From NCBI GenBank assembly GCA_964016885.1, contig OZ024744.1:117491912-117555911 (forward strand): 64,000 nucleotides of DNA. The letters are read 5' to 3'. Each line of letters opens with the position of its first letter. Within the stretch, counting starts at the first letter, position 1. The stretch comes from Eledone cirrhosa (lineage: Eukaryota; Mollusca; Cephalopoda; Octopoda; Eledonidae). The notes below the pieces were generated by a model. That model ran no database searches, was not told where the DNA came from, and worked only from the letters and a program-made list of their open reading frames with translations. This document shows positions 9,609 through 22,404 of this stretch, one piece after another. Made by a program: the position numbers and the translations under genes.

Positions 9609-12600
9609 TGGCCGTACTCAGAATAGGCTGTATAAATGCACGTGGCCTGGGGTCATCTTGGAAGCAGGGTCACCTGCTCAACGACCTTAGGTCACTAAAC
9701 ATAGATGTGGTGGTCATCGGTGAGACCAGAATCTCCGAAGCACGAGCCATCGCACCGATCTTCGGCAGCTACGATGTATACGCATCTCCCAGCCGTCCAG
9801 GATCGGGAGAGGGGTTGCCGTCCTTTTTCGGAGAGGGTTGGATCTAGCCATACGGGCCATCTTCCTAGACCCAGAAGGTAAGTCGGTGGTGCTGGACGTG
9901 ACCGGCAGCGAAGGCAATGCTTTCAGGCTAGTAGCTGTCTACGCTCCAACAGGGCAGCACGGCCAGATTTCTTCAGACGTCTAGAGACCTTTCTTGGAAC
10001 GTCCCGTCTTTAGTGTTAGTGGGCGACTGGAACGGTATCTTGGATGCACGCTGGGATTGTGTGGTGCTAGTGGATAGGGGAGGAGGGTGCAAGAGCCTCA
10101 CCAACCTGCTCAGACGTTTTGAACTGTCTGACAGGTATCGACTGGATCACCCGAATGTGCCAATGTGGACATAGACAAACCGCATCGGGTCATCCAGATC
10201 GTATCTCGATAGGGTATTCTGCAGAGAACTAGATAAGGCTAGTATAAGTTGTCCATTTAATATAGTCGACTACACAGACCACAAATGTGTGATCTGTGAG
10301 ATCGACATAGACAGACTTCATAGACAAGGGCCCGGTTACTGGAAGCTGAACGCGTCTTTCCCGGCGCACAAAGCCTACAGAGACCGTATTAGCGTATCAG
10401 TTAAGCGGGCGTTGACGGGAGCGGTCGTCAACAACAGGTGGTGGTTCGCCCTGAAAAGGGCAATTAAAGTAGAGTCGATTAGGTTGAGCAAAGGAGTAGT
10501 GATAGAGGAAAATAGAGTAGAGGGAGAGCTAGTAAGAAAGCTAGAAGAGGTGTTTAGGACAGGCATCGCAACCGGCGTGCTTGCGGAGAGATTGGCACTC
10601 GACCAATTCTTCAACGCAAAACACAAAGGCTGCGTTGTCAGAGCTAGAGCGCGTGCTCTGAAACACGAGGGGACAAAAGCCGTCCAATGGGCCCGAGTGG
10701 CACGACGTGGAAACAAAGCCACAATTCGGTCTTTGTCTGACCAAAACGGGTGCGGGATGCTCGAACCCGAGCGGATGTGTGAAGCTTTTCAGCAGCACTT
10801 TGCTGAACTGTTCGGGAGCAGCGGCGGCCCGGATCGGGGCATGGACTTCAGTACATACCTCGACGGACTACCTCGGATCTTGACGACCGCAGCACAGTGT
10901 TGCGAAAATCCAATAACAGCCGGTGAAATACGAGAAGCGATGGCTAACTGCACAAGGGGTAAATCGCCAGGTTTGGATGGTCTGCCCTACGAGCTTTATG
11001 CATTTATGCCAGACTTGTTCGGTGACCTCTTGGCAGACGTCTACTGCAACTGGCAGCAGAACGGGAGCATTCCCAGTTTTGTGAGCCGGGGAGCGGTGAC
11101 GCTGCTGAAAAAAGACCTGAACAAGGGGGATGTTATCGATATTTTCAGGCCCATAACTCTACTGAACGCAAAGTTCAAGATTTTGGCCAAGGTGTTAGCA
11201 ACGAGGTTGGGGTTTGTCATCAAGGGTCTGGTGGGAGAGGCGCAGACATGTGCCATTCCGGACAGATCCATACACGACAACCTCCACCTCATGCGATACA
11301 TCATAGAGAGGTTGATTAAGGAACCTGGCACGGGTGGGGTCCTGATCACTTGGTTCAATCAAAAGCATTCGATAGGGTCAACCATCGGTACCTGGCGGCG
11401 GTCCTCGAGGCAGCCGGTTTCGGGCCCGTTTTCAGGGGTTGGCTCGCAGCAATGTACAGCGACATCTGCTCAGTTATGAGAGTGAACGGTCACCTGTCGC
11501 AGCCGTTCAGCATCATGCGCTCAGTCCGCCAGAGTTGTCACCTCTCGTCCCTCTTGTACGTATTGGCTCTCGAGCCGTTACTGCACAAACTGGGGGCGAT
11601 GAGGGGCGTCCCACGCGAACTACGATGCGGGAAATCCGAGTCGGCTTACGCTGACGACGTCACCGTGGTGGTGTCGAGCACCAGACACGTCCAGATGCTC
11701 GGCACCGCTCTCAAGGAATACGAAGCGGTGACAGGAGCAAAGATAAACCACGAAAAGTCGATGGGCTTGCAGCTCGGCACCTGGAGAGGCAAGTCCATGC
11801 CGTCCGACAGCGTCGTGGGGCGTTGGACGGACGGACCGGTTAAATTGCTCGGGATCTGGTTCGGACCGGACCTCCAGATGGAGAAAAACTGGAACGAGGT
11901 GACGAGCAAGGTGGCCTCCGTCTCCCAGAAATGGGCTGAGAGGAAGCTGTCCCTGAAAGGCCGGGCGGAGGTGGCGAATGCGTACATCACATCCGTCATC
12001 TGCTACCGCCTCACCGTCGTCCCTTGCTCCGGCCCAACTCTCACCAAAATGGAGCGCCTCCTCTTCCGCTTTTTGTGGAAGGGACGCGCTCCCATGGTCA
12101 GACGATCCATCTGCTGTCAACACCCGTTGCGTGGAGGCTGATGATGCGCAAACATGCGCTGAGGCTGCAACATCTCTGGTGCTTCGTTGACGGTGAACAG
12201 GTGTGGTCGCCGTTCGCCAGGCACGTTTTCCCACAGCTCGTCTCCTTGACGGAGCTGCAGTCCTGGGTCAGAAAAATACCGGGGGATAGCGCTTGGAAAC
12301 TGGAATGTCTCCAGGCGCTCACTGCCCTCTCCCAGCTGGGCACCAGTATCGGTGGAACATCCACCTCGGCGTTCTATAGAGGACTAGTGGAGGGGAAGAG
12401 CGACGACATTCTCGGAGAGATCCTGGGCGTCGAAGAAGATCAGCTGCTTGCTCTCTTCCGGAGAACTTTCAGCCCAGGGCCTATGGATAACTTCCAAAAA
12501 TCCTTGGCCTGGCAGTGCTACCGGGGAGCGCTGCCGGTTCGAGATAAGCTCTACAGGCGCGGAAGTGCCGTCAGCCGAGCCTGTCCGAGATGTGCGCAGA

Positions 12601-12998
12601 GCGACGAAACCGTCGTGCATGCACTCGTTCAGTGCCTGAGCATTGCTGACTTGTGGAGCTATGTCGAACAGTTTCTGTCGCGTGTAGGACTGATCCGGTT
12701 GTCGACTGAGTCCATTGTGCAGATGGTCTCGCCGTCTTCCTTCAAGGAGGAAGGGCAGGCGGTTTTCATCTGCCTGGTGGCCATGGCGAAAGAGATTGTG
12801 TGGTGGGCAAGGTTGAAAGGGTTAAAGATAGACACTTTCCTCTTCGGCGAATCCCTAATTAACTTTTCCAAGTTTCACTTGAAGAGGAAAATCAGGGTGG
12901 AGAGGCAAGTGCTGCTTTCTAGCAAGTTTGTTGAAAGGTGGGTGAATGTAGCGAGTATGGTCCGAGTGAACCGGACCACTCTGAATATACGTCTGTAG
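9609..12998 (+). pseudogene. ORF2 remnant of LINE D
   Basis: Recognisable from the start (MAVLRIGCINARGLG) to the end, but with many breaks: frameshifts near 9815 and 9950, a stop at about 10,170, a frameshift in RT motif A near 11,345-11,360 (the DQSKAFDR motif is split), and a 16-bp deletion at about 12,137 next to the zinc-finger region. YADD (near 11,650) and the zinc finger (CPRCAQSDETVVHALVQC, near 12,580) are still intact. The piece from 10,289 to 11,479 is the longest open part and covers the linker and RT fingers. Confidence 0.85.
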
Positions 12999-13341
12999 TT
13001 TGAGAAATGGAAAAATTGAGAGAGGGCGCTTGCCCTGGTGGTCAGGGTGGCCGTGGTCTTTTGTGTGGTTTTCGCCACGGAAAATTGAAACAATTAAAAT
13101 ATTACCCTCGGAGGTTTCCCTCCTATTGGGTAATATTTTAATTGTTTCAATTTTCATTTTTATTGTTTATATATATATACGTTTCTATGTCCTTTTTTTC
13201 TTTTCTTATATAAATAATAAAAAATATTTACGCGCACAAAACCCACATCGTACCGTCCTGTACCATCCTGTGCCGTCTGTAATGTTTTTCTTGATGTCAG
13301 CCCTTGTGGCCAATAAAGAAATCATTATTATTATTATTATT

Positions 13342-13540
13342 AGTGGATTGGCAGTATCAGTAGAGGGTCGGACGCCATGCTTTCCAGAATAGTTACGTCC
13401 CTTTACGATCTGAGTTCAAATCCCGCCGAGGTTGACTTTGCCTTTCATCCTTACGGGGTCGATAAAATAAAGTACCAGTAATGCACTGGGTAATTGCTGG
13501 CCTTGTGCCTAAAGTAGAAACAATTATTATTATTATTATT
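13342..13540 (+). mobile_element. tRNA-derived SINE (cephalopod type) with ATT tail
   Basis: Starts gtggattggcagtatcag, has a box-B-like gagttcaaatcccgcc, a central segment and a 3' module (gataaaataaagtaccag ... ttgtgcctaaagtagaaac) ending in ATT repeats. The same SINE occurs at 45,877, 47,391 and, reversed, at 56,060. It is inserted directly after the ATT tail of LINE D, and its own tail is followed at once by a LINE 3' fragment. Confidence 0.85.
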
Positions 13541-13626
13541 TGTACCGTCCTGTATTGTACTGTACTGTCCTTAATGTCTACTTTATGTAAACCCTTGTGG
13601 TTAATAAAGAAAACATTATTATTATT
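13541..13626 (+). mobile_element. LINE fragment D', end of 3' UTR only
   Basis: About 85 bp identical in kind to the end of copies B, C and F (tgtaccgtcctgtattg ... cttgtggttaataaagaaaac) with a short ATT tail. It is sandwiched between the SINE tail and copy E. Confidence 0.75.
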
Positions 13627-16600
13627 CACGACCACAACAACAACAACTCAGAGCAATAACGACAATAACACCAATAACAACAGCAAGAATGACAACACCA
13701 ACAATAAGAGCATCAGAAACACCACATTTGCTGCAGCAGCAGCAAAAACAAAGCGCTTATTGAATATTGATATTGATATTAGCGATAAAGACGAACAGTT
13801 GGCCCAGGCATGGAGGCTAATTAAACGGGAGAAGTACTGGGCAAACCTGACCATCCCGGACGAGGCAATAGCAGCCATGCAAAGAAGGACGGTGTTCTTT
13901 CGATGCATTTCGATGCAGACACGAAAAGTGGAACTTGCCAACCAAGCAGGGGTCGAGGCTGCTTTGGAGTACATCGGAAGTAACATAGAGTACAAAGCAA
14001 GAGGCAAACAGTTCGGTACTATCTCGGTACTGTTCAAAACCGAGGCCCTCGCTATTAAGCACCCGGTGACCCCCTGCAGAACGCATTATCATGCATCCGT
14101 CTTACATGGGTAAAAGGACAGTAAAGTCCGCATTCCCAGCATCCCACTAGGAATGAACATATCGTGGCTGCTGGGATGCGTAATCGAGGAGGGGACAGAC
14201 ACTACCCTCCTGGATATCAAAAGGACAGAGAGAGAAGACTGGTCCGGAATGGATTTGGAGATTCTTCTCCAAATGAAGCCGGAGGACATGAACAACATCC
14301 CGGATTTTGCCCGTCTGCAGGACGGGACAACAAACCAACTAATCATTGACGGAAGAAGGCCACGCTGCTTCGCCTGCGGGGAAGCAACGCATCTGCAAGC
14401 CTTCTGCCCTCAGCGCAAAAATGCAGGGGGTCGCAAACCTTCTTTGTTCCCAACGCCAGTGTCAGCACGGAAAGCTGCACCACCACCACCAGCAAAAACA
14501 ACACCAACAAAGACACGGACACCAATATTAAAAACAGCCAACACCAAAACCAATCCAAGGGGAAAAAGATGAAAGCTCCCCCCCTCCCCATTATACACAT
14601 AGACAAAACAATAAACGCACACACAGACACAGAGACACTCACAGCCATAGACCCTTTGTCTTCCAGCAGCGAAGATGAAAGAAAACCCAAAAGTGCAATA
14701 AAACAGAGAAAACTCACAAAAAAAAAAAAAGCCCCAACAAAACTCAAAAACATACACAACAAAAAATACAGACACACTAACGCAAACACTTCCCCAATAA
14801 CATCAGCACCAACATCAACATCGACACCACCTCCACAATCCCCGAAACGCAAACAACCTAAACAAACACAAGTACAAATAAACACACAAATACCTGAAAT
14901 TGCAGACACCACACCTACAAAAAACACAGACATACCTGAAACAACACAGACATACACAGGCATACCTGAAACAACACAGACATACACAGACATACCCGAA
15001 ACAACACAGACATACACAGACATACCCGAAACAACACAGACATACCCGAAACAACACAGACATACCCGAAACAACACAGACATACACAGACATACCCGAA
15101 ACAACACAGACATACACAGACATACCTGAAACAACACAGACATACACAGACATACCCGAAACAACACAGACATACACAGACATACCCGAAACAACACAGA
15201 CATACACAGACATACCCGAAACAACACAGACATACACAGACATACCCGAAACAACACAGACATACACAGACATACCCGAAACAACACAGACATACACAGA
15301 CATACCCGAAACAACACAGACATACACAGCCATACCCGAAACAACACACAACACAGACATACACAGACATACCCGAAACAACACAGACATACACAGCCAT
15401 ACCGGAAACAACACACAACACAGACATACACAGACATACCCGAAACAACACAGACATACACAGACATACCCGAAACAACACAGACATACCCGAAACAACA
15501 CAGACATACACAGACATACCTGAAACAACACAGACATACACAGACATACCCGAAACAACACAGACATACACAGACATACCCGAAACAACACAGACATATA
15601 CAGACATACCCGAAACAACACAGACATACACAGATATACCCGAAACAACACAGACATACACAGACATACCCGAAACAACACAGACATACACAGAATTACC
15701 CGAAACAACACAGACATACACAGACATACCCGAAACAACACATACATACACAGACATACCCGAAACAACACAGACATACACAGACATACCTGAAACAACA
15801 CAGACATACACAGACATACCTGAAACAACACAGACATACACAGACATACCCGAAACAACACATACATACACAGACATACCCGAAACAACACAGACATACA
15901 CAGACATACCTGAAACAACACAGACATACACAGACATACCTGAAACAACACAGACATACACAGACATACCCCAAACAACACAGACATACACAGGCATACC
16001 CGAAACAACACAGACATACACAGACATACCTGAAACAACACAGACATACACAGACATACCCGAAACAACACAGACATACACAGACATACCCGAAACAACA
16101 CAGACATACACAGACATACCCGAAACAACACAGACATACACAGACATACCCGAAACAACACAGACATACACAGACATACCCGAAACAACACAGACATACA
16201 CAGACATACCCGAAACAACACAGACATACACAGACATACCCGAAACAACACAGACATACACAGACATACCCGAAACAACACAGACATACACAGACATACC
16301 CGAAACAACACAGACATACACAGACATACCCGAAACAACACAGACATACACAGCCATACCCGAAACAACACACAACACAGACATACACAGACATACCCGA
16401 AACAACACAGACATACACAGACATACCCGAAACAACACAGACATACACAGACATACCCGAAACAACACAGACATACACAGACATACCCGAAACAACACAG
16501 ACATACACAGACATACCCGAAACAACACAGACATACACAGCCATACCCGAAACAACACACAACACAGACATACACAGACATACCCGAAACAACACAGACA

Positions 16601-19600
16601 TACACAGACATACCCGAAACAACACAGACATACACAGACATACCCGAAACAACACAGACATACACAGAATTACCCGAAACAACACAGACATACACAGACA
16701 TACCCGAAACAACACAGACATACACAGACATACCTGAAACAACACAGACATACACAGACATACCCGAAACAACACAGACATACACAGACATACCCGAAAC
16801 AACACAGACATACACAGGCATACCCAAAACAACACAGACATACACAGATATACCCGAAACAACACAGACATACACAGACATACCCGAAACAACACAGACA
16901 TACACAGACATACCCGAAACAACACAGACATACACAGACATACCCGAAACAACACAGACATACACAGACATACCCGAAACAACACAGACATACACAGACA
17001 TATCTGAAACAACACAGACATACACAGACATACCTGAAACAACACAGACATACACAGACATACCCGAAACAACACAGACATACACAGGCATACCCGAAAC
17101 AACACAGACATACACAGACATACCCGAAACAACACAGACATACACAGACATACCTGAAACAACACAGACATACACAGACATACCCGAAACAACACAGACA
17201 TACACAGACATACCCGAAACAACACAGACATACACAGACATACCCGAAACAACACAGACATACACAGCCATACCCGAAACAACACACAACACAGACATAC
17301 ACAGACATACCCGAAACAACACAGACATACACAGACATACCCGAAACAACACAGACATACACAGACATACCCGAAACAACACAGACATACACAGGCATAC
17401 CCGAAACAACACAGACATACACAGACATACCCGAAACAACACAGACATACACAGACATACCTGAAACAACACAGACATACACAGACATACCCGAAACAAC
17501 ACAGACATACACAGACATACCCGAAACAACACAGACATACACAGACATACCCGAAACAACACAGACATACACAGCCATACCCGAAACAACACACAACACA
17601 GACATACACAGACATACCCGAAACAACACAGACATACACAGACATACCCGAAACAACACAGACATACACAGACATACCTGAAACAACACAGACATACACA
17701 GACATACCCGAAACAACACAGACATACACAGACATACCCGAAACAACACAGACATACACAGACATACCCGAAACAACACAGACATACACAGACATACCCG
17801 AAACAACACAGACATACACAGAATTACCCGAAACAACACAGACATACACAGACATACCCGAAACAACACAGACATACACAGACATACCTGAAACAACACA
17901 GACATACACAGACATACCCGAAACAACACAGACATACACAGACATACCCGAAACAACACAGACATACACAGGCATACCCAAAACAACACAGACATACACA
18001 GACATACCCGAAACAACACAGACATACACAGACATACCCGAAACAACACAGACATACACAGACATACCCGAAACAACACAGACATACACAGACATACCCG
18101 AAACAACACAGACATACACAGAATTACCCGAAACAACACAGACATACACAGACATACCCGAAACAACACATACATACACAGACATACCCGAAACAACACA
18201 GACATACACAGACATACCTGAAACAACACAGACATACACAGACATACCTGAAACAACACAGACATACACAGACATACCCGAAACAACACAGACATACACA
18301 GGCATACCCGAAACAACACAGACATACACAGACATACCTGAAACAACACAGACATACACAGACATACCCGAAACAACACAGACATACACAGACATACCCG
18401 AAACAACACAGACATACACAGACATACCCGAAACAACACAGACATACACAGACATACCCGAAACAACACAGACATACACAGACATACCCGAAACAACACA
18501 GACATACACAGACATACCCGAAACAACACAGACATACACAGACATACCCGAAACAACACAGACATACACAGCCATACCCGAAACAACACAGAACACAGAC
18601 ATACACAGACATACCCGAAACAACACAGACATACACAGACATACCCGAAACAACACAGACATACACAGACATACCTGAAACAACACAGACATACACAGAC
18701 ATACCCGAAACAACACAGACATACACAGACATACCCGAAACAACACAGACATACACAGACATACCCGAAACAACACAGACATACACAGACATACCCGAAA
18801 CAACAGAGACATACACAGACATACCCGAAACAACACAGACATACACAGACATACACAGACATACCCGAAACAACACAGACATACACAGGCATACCCAAAA
18901 CAACACAGACATACACAGATATACCCGAAACAACACAGACATACACAGACATACCCGAAACAACACAGACATACACAGACATACCCGAAACAACACAGAC
19001 ATACACAGACATACCCGAAACAACACAGACATACACAGACATACCCGAAACAACAGAGACATACACAGACATACCCGAAACAACACAGACATACACAGAA
19101 TTACCCGAAACAACACAGACATACACAGACATACCCGAAACAACACAGACATACACAGACATACCTGAAACAACACAGACATACACAGACATACCCGAAA
19201 CAACACAGACATACACAGACATACCCGAAACAACACAGACATACACAGGCATACCCAAAACAACACAGACATACACAGATATACCCGAAACAACACAGAC
19301 ATACACAGACATACCCGAAACAACACAGACATACACAGACATACCCGAAACAACACAGACATACACAGACATACCCGAAACAACACAGACATACACAGAC
19401 ATACCCGAAACAACACAGACATACACAGACATATCTGAAACAACACAGACATACACAGACATACCTGAAACAACACAGACATACACAGACATACCCGAAA
19501 CAACACAGACATACACAGGCATACCCGAAACAACACAGACATACACAGACATACCCGAAACAACACAGACATACACAGACATACCTGAAACAACACAGAC

Positions 19601-22375
19601 ATACACAGACATACCCGAAACAACACAGACATACCCGAAACAACACAGACATACACAGACATACCTGAAACAACACAGACATACACAGACATACCCGAAA
19701 CAACACAGACATACACAGACATACCCGAAACAACACAGACATACACAGACATACCCGAAACAACACAGACATACACAGACATACCCGAAACAACACAGAC
19801 ATACACAGACATACCCAAAACAACACAGACATACACAGGCATACCCGAAACAACACAGACATACACAGACATACCCGAAACAACACAGACATACACAGAC
19901 ATACCAGAAACAACACAGACATACACAGACATACCCGAAACAACACAGACATACACAGGCATACCCGAAACAACACAGACATACACAGACATACCCGAAA
20001 CAACACAGACATACACAGACATACCCGAAACAACACAGAAATACACAGACATACCCGAAACAACACAGACATACACAGGCATACCCGAAACAACACAGAC
20101 ATACACAGACATACCCGAAACAACACAGACATACACAGCCATACCGGAAACAACACACAACACAGACATACACAGACATACCCGAAACAACACAGACATA
20201 CACAGACATACCCGAAACAACACAGACATACACAGACATACCTGAAACAACACAGACATACACAGACATACCCGAAACAACACAGACATACACAGACATA
20301 CCCGAAACAACACAGACATACACAGACATACCCGAAACAACACAGACATACACAGACATACCCGAAACAACACAGACATACACAGACATACCCGAAACAA
20401 CACAGACATACACAGACATACCCGAAACAACACAGACATACACAGACATACCTGAAACAACACAGACATACACAGACATACCTGAAACAACACAGACATA
20501 CACAGACATACCCGAAACAACACAGACATACACAGGCATACCCGAAACAACACAGACATACACAGACATACCCGAAACAACACAGACATACACAGGCATA
20601 CCCGAAACAACACAGACATACACAGACATACCCGAAACAACACAGACATACCAGAAACAACACAGACATACACAGACATACCCGAAACAACACAGACATA
20701 CACAGGCATACCCGAAACAACACAGACATACACAGACATACCCGAAACAACACAGACATACACAGACATACCCGAAACAACACAGAAATACACAGACATA
20801 CCCGAAACAACACAGACATACACAGGCATACCCGAAACAACACAGACATTCACAGACATACCCGAAACAACACAGACATACACAGCCATACCCGAAACAA
20901 CACACAACACAGACATACACAGACATACCCGAAACAACACAGACATACACAGACATACCCGAAACAACACAGACATACACAGACATACCCGAAACAACAC
21001 AGACATACACAGACATACCCGAAACAACACAGACATACACAGAATTACCCGAAACAACACAGACATACACAGACATACCCGAAACAACACAGACATACAC
21101 AGACATACCTGAAACAATACAGACATACACAGACATACCCGAAACAACACAGACATACACAGACATACCCGAAACAACACAGACATACACAGGCATACCC
21201 AAAACAACACAGACATACACAGACATACCCGAAACAACACAGACATACACAGACATACCCGAAACAACACAGACATACACAGACATACCCGAAACAACAC
21301 AGACATACACAGACATACCCGAAACAACACAGACATACACAGACATACCCGAAACAAAACAGACATACACAGACATACCTGAAACAACACAGACATACAC
21401 AGACATACCTGAAACAACACAGACATACACAGACATACCCGAAACAACACAGACATACTCAGGCATACCCGAAACAACACAGACATACACAGACATACCC
21501 GAAACAACACAGACATACACAGACATACCTGAAACAACACAGACATACACAGACATACCTGAAACAACACAGACATACCCGAAACAACACAGACATACAC
21601 AGACATACCTGAAACAACACAGACATACACAGACATACCCGAAACAACACAGACATACACAGACATACCCGAAACAACACAGACATACACAGACATACCC
21701 GAAACAACACAGACATACACAGACATACCCAAAACAACACAGACATACACAGACATACCAGAAACAACACAGACATACACAGACATACCCGAAACAACAC
21801 AGACATACACAGGCATACCCGAAACAACACAGACATACACAGACATACCCGAAACAACACAGACATACACAGACATACCCGAAACAACACAGAAATACAC
21901 AGACATACCCGAAACAACACAGACATACACAGGCATACCCGAAACAACACAGACATACACAGGCATACTCGAAACAACACAGACATACACAGACATACCC
22001 GAAACAACACCACCAAAACCATCACCACCACAGTCACCAAAACGAAAACAAATAAAACCACACCAACAAAATGTTAAAAACTTCGTGCTTGTCAGAAGGG
22101 CCAACGATAAACTGATGGCCCTCTTAGCACGAAGCGAGGACATTCAAACAGAGGGGGAGATTTTTGAAATGAGCACATTTTGCGTGCCAGAAGATTTGCT
22201 TCTGGTCCGAATGTCACCCAATTCCTTCAAAGAAATTCGAGAGAGCTTTCCTCAAGACGTGGGAACCCCGAATGTGAAACCCACATCGAGACTTTTAAAG
22301 GGGTTCCCAAAAGAAACCCCACCAACCAAGGAGGTCGAACCACCCGACCTTCACAAGACCCCGGGAGGTAAGTAA
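13627..22375 (+). pseudogene. ORF1 of LINE E, with minisatellite expansion
   Basis: The N-terminal part is Asn/Thr-rich, then a conserved mid-domain in frame 2 broken by a TAA at 14,111-14,113 (VLHG*KDSKVRIPS), and the same frame resumes through a good knuckle (CFACGEATHLQAFC, about 14,370). A frameshift near 14,570 moves the frame to a Thr/Pro/Lys-rich tail. That tail runs into the repeat array as (TDIPETTQTY)n and emerges at 22,010 as PKPSPPQSPKRKQ, then the conserved C-terminal block (SPNSFKEIRESFPQDVG). The ORF again ends at GGTAAGTAA (about 22,367). So the array lies between two recognisable halves of ORF1 and expanded from coding DNA. Confidence 0.8.
14926..22009. repeat. 30-bp minisatellite array, about 236 copies
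   Basis: Near-perfect tandem repeat. In the ORF1 frame the unit encodes TDIPETTQTY; the other plus frames give HRHTRNNTDI and HTQTYPKQHR, and the minus frames give VVSGMSVYVC, LFRVCLCMSV and CFGYVCVCLC. The consensus has no stop in any frame; the common cct variant adds a TGA in one plus frame only. Variants include 20-bp short units and a 35-bp unit with a cacaacac insertion (for example near 15,345, 16,372, 17,285, 17,590, 20,155, 20,900). Variant gaattaccc occurs at 15,693, 16,668, 17,821, 18,121, 19,098 and 21,042; four of these are followed exactly five units later by ggcatacccaaaac. This shows higher-order duplication of blocks. The long minus-strand frames here are artefacts. Confidence 0.97.
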
Positions 22376-22404
22376 ACTTTCCCTCTCTCTCTTAGCTTAC
22401 CAAC

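Larger units (their letters stand above)
8195..13341 (+). mobile_element. LINE copy D, truncated inside ORF1, degenerate
   Basis: Starts within ORF1 at the point equivalent to about 2872 of copy C (gggtggagagagccac) and runs through ORF2 to an ATT tail at 13,319-13,341. Same subfamily as copy A. Both ORFs are broken. The 3' UTR carries an inserted perfect 22-bp inverted repeat (13,083-13,151). Confidence 0.88.

Noticed and set aside
14926..22009. CRISPR-like array
   Set aside because: Units are contiguous 30-mers without unique spacers, in a eukaryotic retrotransposon.
14815..22143. Very long minus-strand reading frames (up to 1628 residues, Cys/Val-rich)
   Set aside because: They are the translation of a 30-bp tandem repeat without stops in any frame. 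Composition, period and LINE flanks show an array, not a gene.
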